Below the pieces are notes generated by a model. That model did no database searches, was not told the DNA's origin, and saw only the letters and a list, made by a program, of their open reading frames with translations. Of a stretch of 53,375 bases of DNA, positions 25,911 through 34,360 are shown piece after piece; within the stretch, counting starts at the first letter, position 1; the number at the start of each line of letters is the position of its first letter. Both the position numbers and the translations under genes were made by a program. Source of the stretch: UBA4661 sp002405405 (GTDB lineage Bacteria; Bacteroidota; Ignavibacteria; Kapaibacteriales; UBA4661); NCBI GenBank assembly GCA_036847245.1, contig DAIUAL010000004.1, forward strand, positions 1 through 53,375, given 5' to 3'.

Positions 25911-27233
25911 ATGACACAGTACACCATTTCTTCTCCGCCCATGCACAAGTATTCGACGATCAATCACCATAGAGTTTGCGGATATCTATCCGCCACCTTG
26001 CGCACTATGTTTGTGTGTGTACTTCTTTGTGTCTTTGTAATTTTTTCCGTCTTTGCACAGGCACAGTTTGCTCCGCTCCAGACGAATGATTCTCTTGCGT
26101 CTCAGCAATATGCCCTTGACCGCTTGAATATCCGCCGTGCCATGTCGGTAACAACGGGTTCCTTGAACATTGTCATTGCTGTGATTAGCGATGGTTGCGA
26201 CCTCCGTCATGCCGATTTACAAGGAGCGATCTTTGTCAATCGTGGTGAAATTCCGAACAATGGTATCGATGATGATAGTAATGGCTATATCGATGATGTT
26301 ACCGGTTGGGACTTTGTAGGAAATACTACTGCCCGTGAGGCAGGTCTTGGAATCTACCGTGAAGATGCTGATGTATCGAGCGGTACGCCCTTGAATGGAA
26401 CGCACTGTGCGGGAATTATCGCGGCGCGGAGCAATAATCGTATCGGCATTACAGGCATTGCACAGGGCTGTACGATTTTACCTATAAAGGTGTTCTCGGA
26501 TAACCCTGATAATGCCAATGCCCAGCGTGTTGCCGATGCTTTGCAATATGCCATTTCGATGGGAGCACAGGTTATCTATTGTGCTTTTGCACGGAATCCG
26601 TTGAATGTTGTAGCAACATTCAGCAGTGCCGAACAAGCATGGATCGCCGAAGCTCAAAAGCGTGGTATTATCGTCATTGCCCCGATGGGCGATCAAGGGA
26701 TTGTTGCAGAGTCGGTGGTGTATCCCGCTTCTTACAACGGTGTGATTGCCGTTGGTGCCACAGATCAGAATAATAGCCGCATGGTGCGCTCCAATATGGG
26801 TGCGCAGACCACGGTGTTTGCTTCGGGTGATAATATCATGAGTACTCTGCCGAATGGACGCTATGGCACTCTCAGTGGTACGGTGCAAGCAGGTGCGCAT
26901 ATTGCCGGTATCATGGCATTGTTGCGGTCAGTATATCCGAATACTCCTGTGCCACAGCTTGTGCAACGACTGCGCTCGACATCGATTATTCCCCCTGATG
27001 TGCCGTCCTTGCTTCGTACTCTTCCTGCAGGATCGAATACGACTCGTGACCCGTTGATGTATGGTATCGCCGATGCGTTTTCGGCAATAATCGTGAATAA
27101 TGCAACACTTTCATCACGAACAGTGCCTGCTCTTGTGGCGATGGAAACAACGCCATACTTACTTTTCGCACCGAATGGAACAATCGTTTCGCAGATTTCA
27201 GGTACAGGCGATCATACTCTTCGTTTGCGTTAA
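25911..27233 (+). CDS. Subtilase-like protein with degenerate active site; N-terminal part of a gene interrupted by TAA
   Basis: 440 residues up to an in-frame TAA. A signal peptide (MFVCVLLCVFVIFSVFAQA) is followed by an S8 fold from about residue 60. It includes the Bacteroidota-type calcium-site stretch GIDDDSNGYIDDVTGWDF and a complete core. All four functional positions are altered: the Asp motif reads VISDGCD (Ser93 at the Asp place, Asp94 beside it), the His motif reads NGTHCAG (Asn162 for His), the oxyanion Asn motif reads APMGDQG (Asp261), and the Ser motif reads GTVQAGAHIAG (Val325 for Ser). Proteolysis is therefore not expected; a binding or scaffold role is inferred. The frame continues after the stop into the following repeat-rich part. 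Confidence 0.82.
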   Translation: MTQYTISSPPMHKYSTINHHRVCGYLSATLRTMFVCVLLCVFVIFSVFAQAQFAPLQTNDSLASQQYALDRLNIRRAMSVTTGSLNIVIAVISDGCDLRHADLQGAIFVNRGEIPNNGIDDDSNGYIDDVTGWDFVGNTTAREAGLGIYREDADVSSGTPLNGTHCAGIIAARSNNRIGITGIAQGCTILPIKVFSDNPDNANAQRVADALQYAISMGAQVIYCAFARNPLNVVATFSSAEQAWIAEAQKRGIIVIAPMGDQGIVAESVVYPASYNGVIAVGATDQNNSRMVRSNMGAQTTVFASGDNIMSTLPNGRYGTLSGTVQAGAHIAGIMALLRSVYPNTPVPQLVQRLRSTSIIPPDVPSLLRTLPAGSNTTRDPLMYGIADAFSAIIVNNATLSSRTVPALVAMETTPYLLFAPNGTIVSQISGTGDHTLRLR

Positions 27234-27239
27234 CGGAAT

Positions 27240-30200
27240 GTGTTGGGTGCGGTGAACAATGTCCAAGTGCGGTTGCTTCCAACTGCCACAAGCAATGGTC
27301 GCACCAATGATGCTTTTGTCTTGGTGGATTCCACAACAACGATGATTCCTGTGTTGCCCTCAGGTATAGAGGGTGGACAGCCGATAATTGCTACGGTGGA
27401 TGTTCGTGTACGACTGACACCCCGTGCCTTTTTACTGACGAATGAAGATCAACCCATAGCACAATGCTATGTGCAATGCGTGGTGGGGAATGATGCTGTT
27501 ATTATTCCGCTCTCTATACCAATTGGTCAAACACTGACAGCACGTCAGGGGCTTGAAATTGCACCGACTGTTTCGATGGGCACTCTTTTGGTGGGCGAAA
27601 GCAATGAGGTAACGATCCCGATTGTCAATACGAATGCAACAACCGCAACCGTGAATAGCATTGGCTTTGCGAATAGTTCGACAGCACTACGCATTGTGCG
27701 TCAGCCCGTATTGCCGGTGCGTTTGGATCCGGGTGCTTCAACGTCCGTTACGATACGCTTTTCGCCCCAAACGGTGGGTTTTCTTCAGTCCACCCTGAAT
27801 GTCGTTGGCAGTGTGTTTATCAGTGGTAGTACAACTGCCACACGAACAACCTCGTCATCCTTGATTGTAGGCAGAGGACGTGATCGGGACATCGCCATTG
27901 ATGATATTGTGCGCTTTCCGGCACAGTCCGTTGCAGTGGTTGTAGGAGCACGAGGTGAATCCTCGCTTCGCATCGTGAATCGTTCGACCAATGCGACCTT
28001 TATCGGGACACTGCGTGCTGATACGACAACGCAGAGTGGATTTCAATTTAATCTACCCTCATCGCTCCGTCTTGCACCACGCGATAGTGTTGTGATACCG
28101 GTGAGCTTTACGCCAAGCACGACCGGACTTGTGAGTATGACCATTTCGGTGATACCGCAATCCGATATGTTTGCGGTGCAGTCGTTGCGTGTGAGCAGAG
28201 TGGGCATCAATCCTTCACAACAAACAACGCAAGCGAATCTTAGCATTATCGATCGGCGGAGTGTGCCGACAGGATTGCTTCCACAACAAGAGCAAATGAT
28301 TGATTTTGATAGTGCGCCAATCAATACCGTGCAAACACAGTCGCTCTTGTTGTTTAATCCAACTCGTGATGCCATCGTCATCAGAGATATCCAAATCCAA
28401 GGTCGTGGAGCAGAAGAATTTTCTGTATCGCCAACAACATCGGTGAGCGTTGCAAGTGGTGATTCTCTTGTGCTGAGTATTGTGTATCAAGCACGAACAT
28501 TTTCAGAAAAGAGTGTTCGACTTGTTCTGCCCAATATCAATCACACGTTGGTCTCCATCACTGCGCGAGGCAGTCGCACTGCAGTGCTCATTAATACGCC
28601 ACGAAGTGCGGCTGATATCCGACAAACGAGTACAATCGCGACCATATCTCAGATGACACCAAATATCCTCATGATACGAGGTGCAACAGTAGTGACACAG
28701 AATATCACGCCTACTCGTGTTCGTACGACAACACGATTTCCTATTGCTATTGGCAATGCTTTTACCAATGCAACGCTGACCATTCAATCGCTCGATCTCA
28801 TTCAAGAGAATGCCGAATATCGTGTTGTTTCTCAGATAGCTCGCACATTGCAACCACGTGTGCAGGACACACTGACAATGGAATTTACGCCGACAAGTGT
28901 AGGGCAGAGAACTGTGCGTGCAGTATTATCCTATACGGTAGGTACATCACAAACGGTCTCGCGTGATACTGCCGACCTTGCGGGTGTAGGATTGCAAGCT
29001 GGTTCGCAGATTGTTACGGCAACTAATCAACGAAGCGATGCCGGTCGTGTATCGTCGGTAGTATATCCTGATACGCGAGTAACGAATGAGAATCCACCGA
29101 TTGATTATCCATTTGTCGCGAATATTGGTACGGATCGCACGGTGATTACTCCTCGTGTAAGTGGGCGTGATGCACAGGACTTTGTTATTATTCGTCCATT
29201 CCCCAACTTTGTTTCGCAAGCAGGTGCGAGTGATTCGATTGCAGTGCTATTTCGTCCGCGTACTGTCGGTACGAAACAAGCAAACTTGATTCTCACTACC
29301 GATGATGGACAAACGCTGATATACTCATTGAGTGGTCGTGCTCTGCTTGCACCAACCCTGACGGCATCGATTGCATCGGTGCCACTTGGAGCGCAAATAT
29401 CGGGTACGAATGCACCGGTAGTAAATCTAGGGCGTGTGGAACTTGGCGATCAAGCAGTTGTGCGAGTCGTGGTTCGCGGAGTGAGTATTGTTGAGCCAAT
29501 TATCGGAACAATTGCAGGCAATGCCGGATATACGCTTCGGCGTAGCTCGGTGAATGCAGGACAGACACTGCCTTTGGATGCAGATGACCAACAACGATTT
29601 TATGATACGATTGATGTAGTGCTTACACCATCGAGTTTCGACACCCTGCGTGCAACAGTGCGGTGGCAGACGGAACAATTAGTGCAATCGATGTCACTCG
29701 TTGCCATTGGCATCCCCTCAACGCGACCACGTATTACGTTTGGTTCGTTTGATCGTATCACCTTTGATTCTACGCTATTTGTGGGTGCGACAAGCACACG
29801 CAATGTGCAATTCACGGGTGTGTCGCTGACCGAAGGAATTCGTGTAGTCATGCCGACACGGTTTGGTCTCGTAACAGCACCAAGCAGTGTTGTTTTTGGT
29901 GATACGCTGTTGGTCGTTCCGAATGGACGATCTTTTATTGATACAAGTATTACAATTCTTTTTGCACCGCGTGTGCCGACGAGACTGAGTGATTCGATTG
30001 TGTTTCTTTCACGTTCCGGCAATCAAACCATTCGTAGTGCAGTGCCGATATCTGCCTTTGCGCAATATCGTCCGGGTATTACGGTTGCATCAGGGTTTAC
30101 ATTCCCGCGTATCATTGCTCGCTCGACGATCACGCAAACGATTCCTGTGATTTTGAATGTTCTAGCAGTAGGTTCAACGCGAGCAACCTTTGTCATCAAT

Positions 30201-31055
30201 CGAGGCGCAACCGATGGCACATTCTCGATTGTCGATCTGCAAGGGCGCAACACGGATACTTTGCAAATCGTCTATCCACTGTCTGCACCTGCTACATCAG
30301 CGATGATTATTTCGACATCGATCTCGATTCGTTTCACACCGCCTGAGCAGGGTTTATTTACAGATCGTTTGCGGTTATTCTCCTCGAATGATTCGCTTAA
30401 TTTTGATGCAGACATAACCTTGACAGGGACTGCAGGACCACGCACAGATATTCAATCAACAACGCGGGGTGTTGAATTCGGTACGCAAACGATAGGCAGT
30501 ATTGTGTCGCGCATCATGACGATTGGGCTGACGAATATGGTGGACACGGTGTTTGTGAGCAGAGCGGCAACGCTATCGCCATTTTCGTTTTCGATAGGAG
30601 AAGCGCACCGCTCGGATAATTTCTTTATAGTGCCTCGCCCGAATAGGAGTGCGGATACAACCTTTGCGATATTGTTTGAACCGAATGCGAGTAATCGTAT
30701 CATAGACACACTAAATTTTGTTCAAGCAGGCGAACTGATTTACACAATTATTGTTGCCGGTCAAGGATCAACTGCAGTGAGTGTACGCCGTGCTCTGCAA
30801 ACACAGAATATGTTGATGATTGCACCGCTTCCGGCAAGTGATGAAGTGCGGATGACCCTGCCTGCATCGGTTGTACCGCTAAGAATACAAATGACTGCAG
30901 TAGATGGACGACGCATTCTTGAAAAAACTCTTTCGCCTATGAATCGAAGTTATGAGTATGTCATACCAATACAACAATATCCATCAGGTCTGTATACGAT
31001 GTCTGTTACCGATGGTCTCACAACATGGTTCGCCTCGGTGGTGATACAGCGATAA
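27240..31055 (+). CDS. ASPM/HYDIN-type repeat protein with T9SS sorting domain; downstream part of the interrupted gene
   Basis: 1271 residues if begun at GTG 27240, but the same frame is open directly after the TAA at 27231-27233, and no signal peptide or Shine-Dalgarno site precedes it. It is most likely the continuation of the upstream subtilase-like protein (1714 residues in all). About nine ~100-aa beta-sandwich repeats of ASPM/SPD2/HYDIN (choice-of-anchor D) type are recognisable, with motifs such as SVTIRFSPQTVG, VIPVSFTPSTTG, LTMEFTPTSVG and IAVLFRPRTVG. The last ~85 residues (MLMIAPLPASDEVR... PSGLYTMSV) are a T9SS type A sorting domain. Without readthrough this part would not be exported. 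Likely roles are as a surface stalk or scaffold. Confidence 0.8.
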   Translation: MLGAVNNVQVRLLPTATSNGRTNDAFVLVDSTTTMIPVLPSGIEGGQPIIATVDVRVRLTPRAFLLTNEDQPIAQCYVQCVVGNDAVIIPLSIPIGQTLTARQGLEIAPTVSMGTLLVGESNEVTIPIVNTNATTATVNSIGFANSSTALRIVRQPVLPVRLDPGASTSVTIRFSPQTVGFLQSTLNVVGSVFISGSTTATRTTSSSLIVGRGRDRDIAIDDIVRFPAQSVAVVVGARGESSLRIVNRSTNATFIGTLRADTTTQSGFQFNLPSSLRLAPRDSVVIPVSFTPSTTGLVSMTISVIPQSDMFAVQSLRVSRVGINPSQQTTQANLSIIDRRSVPTGLLPQQEQMIDFDSAPINTVQTQSLLLFNPTRDAIVIRDIQIQGRGAEEFSVSPTTSVSVASGDSLVLSIVYQARTFSEKSVRLVLPNINHTLVSITARGSRTAVLINTPRSAADIRQTSTIATISQMTPNILMIRGATVVTQNITPTRVRTTTRFPIAIGNAFTNATLTIQSLDLIQENAEYRVVSQIARTLQPRVQDTLTMEFTPTSVGQRTVRAVLSYTVGTSQTVSRDTADLAGVGLQAGSQIVTATNQRSDAGRVSSVVYPDTRVTNENPPIDYPFVANIGTDRTVITPRVSGRDAQDFVIIRPFPNFVSQAGASDSIAVLFRPRTVGTKQANLILTTDDGQTLIYSLSGRALLAPTLTASIASVPLGAQISGTNAPVVNLGRVELGDQAVVRVVVRGVSIVEPIIGTIAGNAGYTLRRSSVNAGQTLPLDADDQQRFYDTIDVVLTPSSFDTLRATVRWQTEQLVQSMSLVAIGIPSTRPRITFGSFDRITFDSTLFVGATSTRNVQFTGVSLTEGIRVVMPTRFGLVTAPSSVVFGDTLLVVPNGRSFIDTSITILFAPRVPTRLSDSIVFLSRSGNQTIRSAVPISAFAQYRPGITVASGFTFPRIIARSTITQTIPVILNVLAVGSTRATFVINRGATDGTFSIVDLQGRNTDTLQIVYPLSAPATSAMIISTSISIRFTPPEQGLFTDRLRLFSSNDSLNFDADITLTGTAGPRTDIQSTTRGVEFGTQTIGSIVSRIMTIGLTNMVDTVFVSRAATLSPFSFSIGEAHRSDNFFIVPRPNRSADTTFAILFEPNASNRIIDTLNFVQAGELIYTIIVAGQGSTAVSVRRALQTQNMLMIAPLPASDEVRMTLPASVVPLRIQMTAVDGRRILEKTLSPMNRSYEYVIPIQQYPSGLYTMSVTDGLTTWFASVVIQR

Positions 31056-31193
31056 GATATGTTCTTGACGCAGCTACTAGGATAGTGGATATGTGAGAAT
31101 CGAGCAAACGTAAGGACGTAAAAGAGAGTATTACAAAAAAGAAAGAAGTACTAACAATGAGAAAACTTTTCCCCTCAAAACAAGGATGATTTT

Positions 31194-33629
31194 ATGCGTA
31201 CCAAAACCGATATATTCCTGCGTTGTGCTAAGCACGCTCTGCTTGTCCTTGCACTTGTGTGTGTGAATGAATCTCGTGTCATGGCACAACTTTTCACGAA
31301 GAATTATACATCGGTGCAGGAGTTTTTTGACGATGCCATTGGCTCTGCACCACGTAGAGGGCTGGGTGGAATTGTCATACCGATCAGCGCACAACCGGTA
31401 TCGAATATGCCCTCGTACCGTGATCAAGCGGGGAAGATTATCGGGTATAATGTGTATCGCCGATTTGGTGGTGCGACAGAGTGGCAACGCATCAATCCAG
31501 ATCCTGTTCGCATGGAAGAGAAACAAGCATTCGAGCGCATATTGGGAAAAGATGTCTTTCAGCAAGTATTGTCGATTGCCACAGGAAGAGGCATACAACT
31601 TAATGGTCAAAGTGTAGAAATTTCTGTATCGAAACTCCAAACAAAATCATCAAAGATCCGCATGATGAAAACAGGCGATGAGTATTTCAATAATCTTCGA
31701 GAGCTCGGCACCAGTGATGATGTGTATCCATTCCTTATGAATGCACGATCTCTTCCACTGTTGGGTATGGTGTATGTCGATACAGATTCTAGTGTTGTGG
31801 AAGATCAGCGTGGCGTAGAGTATGCTGTTGCGCCTATCACGGCACTTGGTGAAGGTGAGATGGCCATCAAGGGTGTGTATCGCACACTGACCAATGCCAA
31901 GACCATACAAATAGCATCGGTGGATTCCGTTCATACGATAAAAAATAAAACGACCACGCGTGTTGAATGGACGTATTCCCCGGATCAACCGATCTACTCC
32001 TTTGCTTTGTACCGCAAAGTCAGTCATCGCAAACGCGGTGAGACTTTGGAGGGTGCATTCCAACTCATCGATAATATCCTGTCACGCAATGATTCTACGG
32101 TGGTTGGCGATGGTGTGAAACGCTTTAAGTATTCTATGAGATTTGTTGATACGACCGACTTTGCAACTAGCGATCTTGTCGAGTATAAAGTCGTTCCGCA
32201 AGATTACTTATACAATGAATTCACCGCAACAAAGTCAGAGCGATTCATTGTGCCGGCGAAAGAGATTCCCACAACTCCTTCCCCAAATTTGAAATCTACG
32301 AATGAGGGTGTGCAGATTCAGATGCTCAATATCCCTGCACAAGACTATATTGATGAAGTGCATCTGCTTCGTGCTGATGGACCGGACAAAGAATATGAGG
32401 TGATCAATACCTTCAATGCCGTTCAACTTGCCACGAATATGACGACACGCCAGGATACACTGATTGATCCCAAGACCAAGCAGAAAACAGTGCGAACATT
32501 AAATGTCGAAATCTATACGCCGCTACAGGTGCGCGATGACGTAAAGCCGAATAAAGTGTATTACTACCGAACACAAACCAAACTTGCTGATGGTAGCTTG
32601 GGCAAGCTATCACCGTATTCGTTTGTGTTTGCAGAATACAAACAGAAACCGGCTACGATCAAGCGGAGTGCGATTATTGCTATGCCTCTTGACAGTGTGT
32701 ATGAGCGACGCGGTGAGTTCTTGAAACGAGCAAAAGGTACATCGATTCTTTCAACAATCAGTCAAAAAACAGTGAAAGAAAAAACGGGTACCTATCTGGC
32801 ATGGTCAGCACCCGAAGGTGAAAAGTATGAACCGGCAGGATACTATGTCAGTCGATCGGAATTTGGTGAGCCGAGCTTCCGTCAAGTGAGTACATTGCTA
32901 ACAACACCGGAGTTTATTGACACCACTGCCGGTATGAATCAGTATCGCAAAGTTCGTTATCGGATTACGACCGTGAATGTATCGGGTGTAGAATCCGATG
33001 ACTCGGAAGAAGTGGAAACATATCCATCGTATACAAAGCCGTTGCAATCGCCGGCGGCGAACTTAGGTGTGCATCGTGTTGGTGCTAAGGAGATAGAAGT
33101 GCGCATGTATAACTACCGCGACATGCTGCATATCGATTCACAGTATGTGTATCGTACCACCATGGGAAGCAGTGGAAATCAATGGCAGAAAATTGCTCTC
33201 AAAAACATTGGGAAGAATACCTTTTTGGATACAACAGTTGCCTCTGATTCTGCGTATCAATACAGCTATTCCTTGCAAGATATTCGTGGTTACGAAAGCC
33301 CCAAAGGTGATGTTGTTAATGTTGTCGAGCAAGCAGCGGTGAAGCAGCAACCCGTGCCGAAGCAGGCGCAAAATCTTCGCGTAAGCTATGTAGGCGATGG
33401 CGTGCAATTGCGGTGGGATCCGATTGTCGATCCTCAACTGGTGGGCTATGTTGTTGTTCGAGCAGGCAAGGACAAAGTCTTTGAAAAGCGTGCTGATGTA
33501 AGCCGCGCAACGATTGTGTTTGAAGAAGCCATACCGCTGAAAACATTGTATTACTACAAAGTAATTCCTGTCTTCGAGGGGATGCAAGGATTACAAGGTG
33601 ATGAGTTGTCCGTGATTCGGTTTAAGTAA
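31194..33629 (+). CDS. Secreted fibronectin type III repeat protein
   Basis: 811 residues. AAGGA 9 bases upstream supports the start at 31194. The signal peptide is LLVLALVCVNESRVMAQ. Several FN3-like sandwiches can be seen from about residue 250, with motifs such as TTTRVEWTYSPDQPIYSFALYR, GTYLAWSAPEGEKYEPAGYYV and GVQLRWDPIVDPQLVGYVVVR. The N-terminal 240 residues hold an embedded region (FFDDAIGS...KQAFERILGKDVFQQVLS) that I do not recognise. No T9SS tail or anchor is evident at the C-terminus (LSVIRFK), so it may stay periplasmic or associate with a cargo partner. It is the last of four consecutive same-strand surface genes, 138 bases after the pseudo-subtilase gene, and ends 24 bases from a convergent gene. 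Confidence 0.8.
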   Translation: MRTKTDIFLRCAKHALLVLALVCVNESRVMAQLFTKNYTSVQEFFDDAIGSAPRRGLGGIVIPISAQPVSNMPSYRDQAGKIIGYNVYRRFGGATEWQRINPDPVRMEEKQAFERILGKDVFQQVLSIATGRGIQLNGQSVEISVSKLQTKSSKIRMMKTGDEYFNNLRELGTSDDVYPFLMNARSLPLLGMVYVDTDSSVVEDQRGVEYAVAPITALGEGEMAIKGVYRTLTNAKTIQIASVDSVHTIKNKTTTRVEWTYSPDQPIYSFALYRKVSHRKRGETLEGAFQLIDNILSRNDSTVVGDGVKRFKYSMRFVDTTDFATSDLVEYKVVPQDYLYNEFTATKSERFIVPAKEIPTTPSPNLKSTNEGVQIQMLNIPAQDYIDEVHLLRADGPDKEYEVINTFNAVQLATNMTTRQDTLIDPKTKQKTVRTLNVEIYTPLQVRDDVKPNKVYYYRTQTKLADGSLGKLSPYSFVFAEYKQKPATIKRSAIIAMPLDSVYERRGEFLKRAKGTSILSTISQKTVKEKTGTYLAWSAPEGEKYEPAGYYVSRSEFGEPSFRQVSTLLTTPEFIDTTAGMNQYRKVRYRITTVNVSGVESDDSEEVETYPSYTKPLQSPAANLGVHRVGAKEIEVRMYNYRDMLHIDSQYVYRTTMGSSGNQWQKIALKNIGKNTFLDTTVASDSAYQYSYSLQDIRGYESPKGDVVNVVEQAAVKQQPVPKQAQNLRVSYVGDGVQLRWDPIVDPQLVGYVVVRAGKDKVFEKRADVSRATIVFEEAIPLKTLYYYKVIPVFEGMQGLQGDELSVIRFK

Positions 33630-33653
33630 ATCTGCGTTTTATCTTTCGGTGTA

Positions 33654-34286
33654 TTACCCTAAAAACTTATTGCGTTCTTTTTTAATCTCTCGAACGATAT
33701 AGGCAAGTCGCTCGCTTTTAAAATGATCAGCTAGGGGGAGATAGTTTTCAGAAGTTTCGTTGATATAACGAATCGGATTGCGCTTAAGATTGAAACTCAA
33801 ACAGCGAAAATTATCCAAGCGTGCGGTTAAGCGAATGAGAAGACAATCTTCACTGGCTTTCTTGAGGATTTCTAAATGTTCGCGTTCCACTTCTTCCGGA
33901 AAGAGTTCTTGTCGCTCTAAGTCTTTCGTGAGTGTTTCGACAATGTAAGAGACATATTCTCCAAAGTTATATTCTAACACTTCGCGTGTTATAGTCTCGG
34001 AATCCTCAAGAACATCGTGGAGGATTGCTGCACACAATACATCAGCATCAGTGATGTGAAGCTCGATAGCAAGAATCTTACAAACACGAGTCGAGTGATA
34101 AAAGTACGGAGAGCCATCATTTCTTCGCTGATGCTCATGCACACTTTCAGCGAGTTCATATGCCGACAACACACGATTAAGCTCGAGCAAACTGACATGA
34201 TCTTTCAAATGTGCTTCTAAATCGCGTTTAGAAAACATCGTTTGATTGTAGGGAACTTCAGGTTGTGAACTAAAGAAGGAATTCAT
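33654..34286 (-). CDS. Small HD-domain protein, (p)ppGpp hydrolase-like (SAH/Mesh1 type)
   Basis: 210 residues matching the hydrolase half of RelA/SpoT proteins without synthetase or regulatory domains. It has the early Arg-containing QRRNDGSPY, the first metal His in YHSTRV, and the HD motif with its following acidic pair in ILHDVLED. The usual last metal ligand, Asp in LADRLHN, lies in the segment RLTARLDNFR, where that Asp is Ala. Hydrolysis of alarmone may thus be weak, altered or absent. ATG 34286 is used; an in-frame ATG 48 bases later is also possible. It follows recN on the same strand after a 74-base gap. The fold call is firm; the function is uncertain. Confidence 0.8.
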   Translation of the reverse strand: MNSFFSSQPEVPYNQTMFSKRDLEAHLKDHVSLLELNRVLSAYELAESVHEHQRRNDGSPYFYHSTRVCKILAIELHITDADVLCAAILHDVLEDSETITREVLEYNFGEYVSYIVETLTKDLERQELFPEEVEREHLEILKKASEDCLLIRLTARLDNFRCLSFNLKRNPIRYINETSENYLPLADHFKSERLAYIVREIKKERNKFLG

Positions 34287-34360
34287 AAGTAGGCAATAAA
34301 AATTGTCAAAACAATATGTACGAAATTACAAATGTGCAAGAGCCTTCAACGTGATTTTTC

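Noticed and set aside
27231..27233. Stop-codon reassignment to explain the in-frame TAA
   Set aside because: Other genes here, including mtaB and greA, end at TAA at normal family lengths, so TAA works as a stop in this genome.
31157..31189. A 10-codon frame just before the 811-aa FN3 gene, as a possible leader peptide
   Set aside because: There is no attenuator-type hairpin and no run of regulatory codons; it is probably chance.
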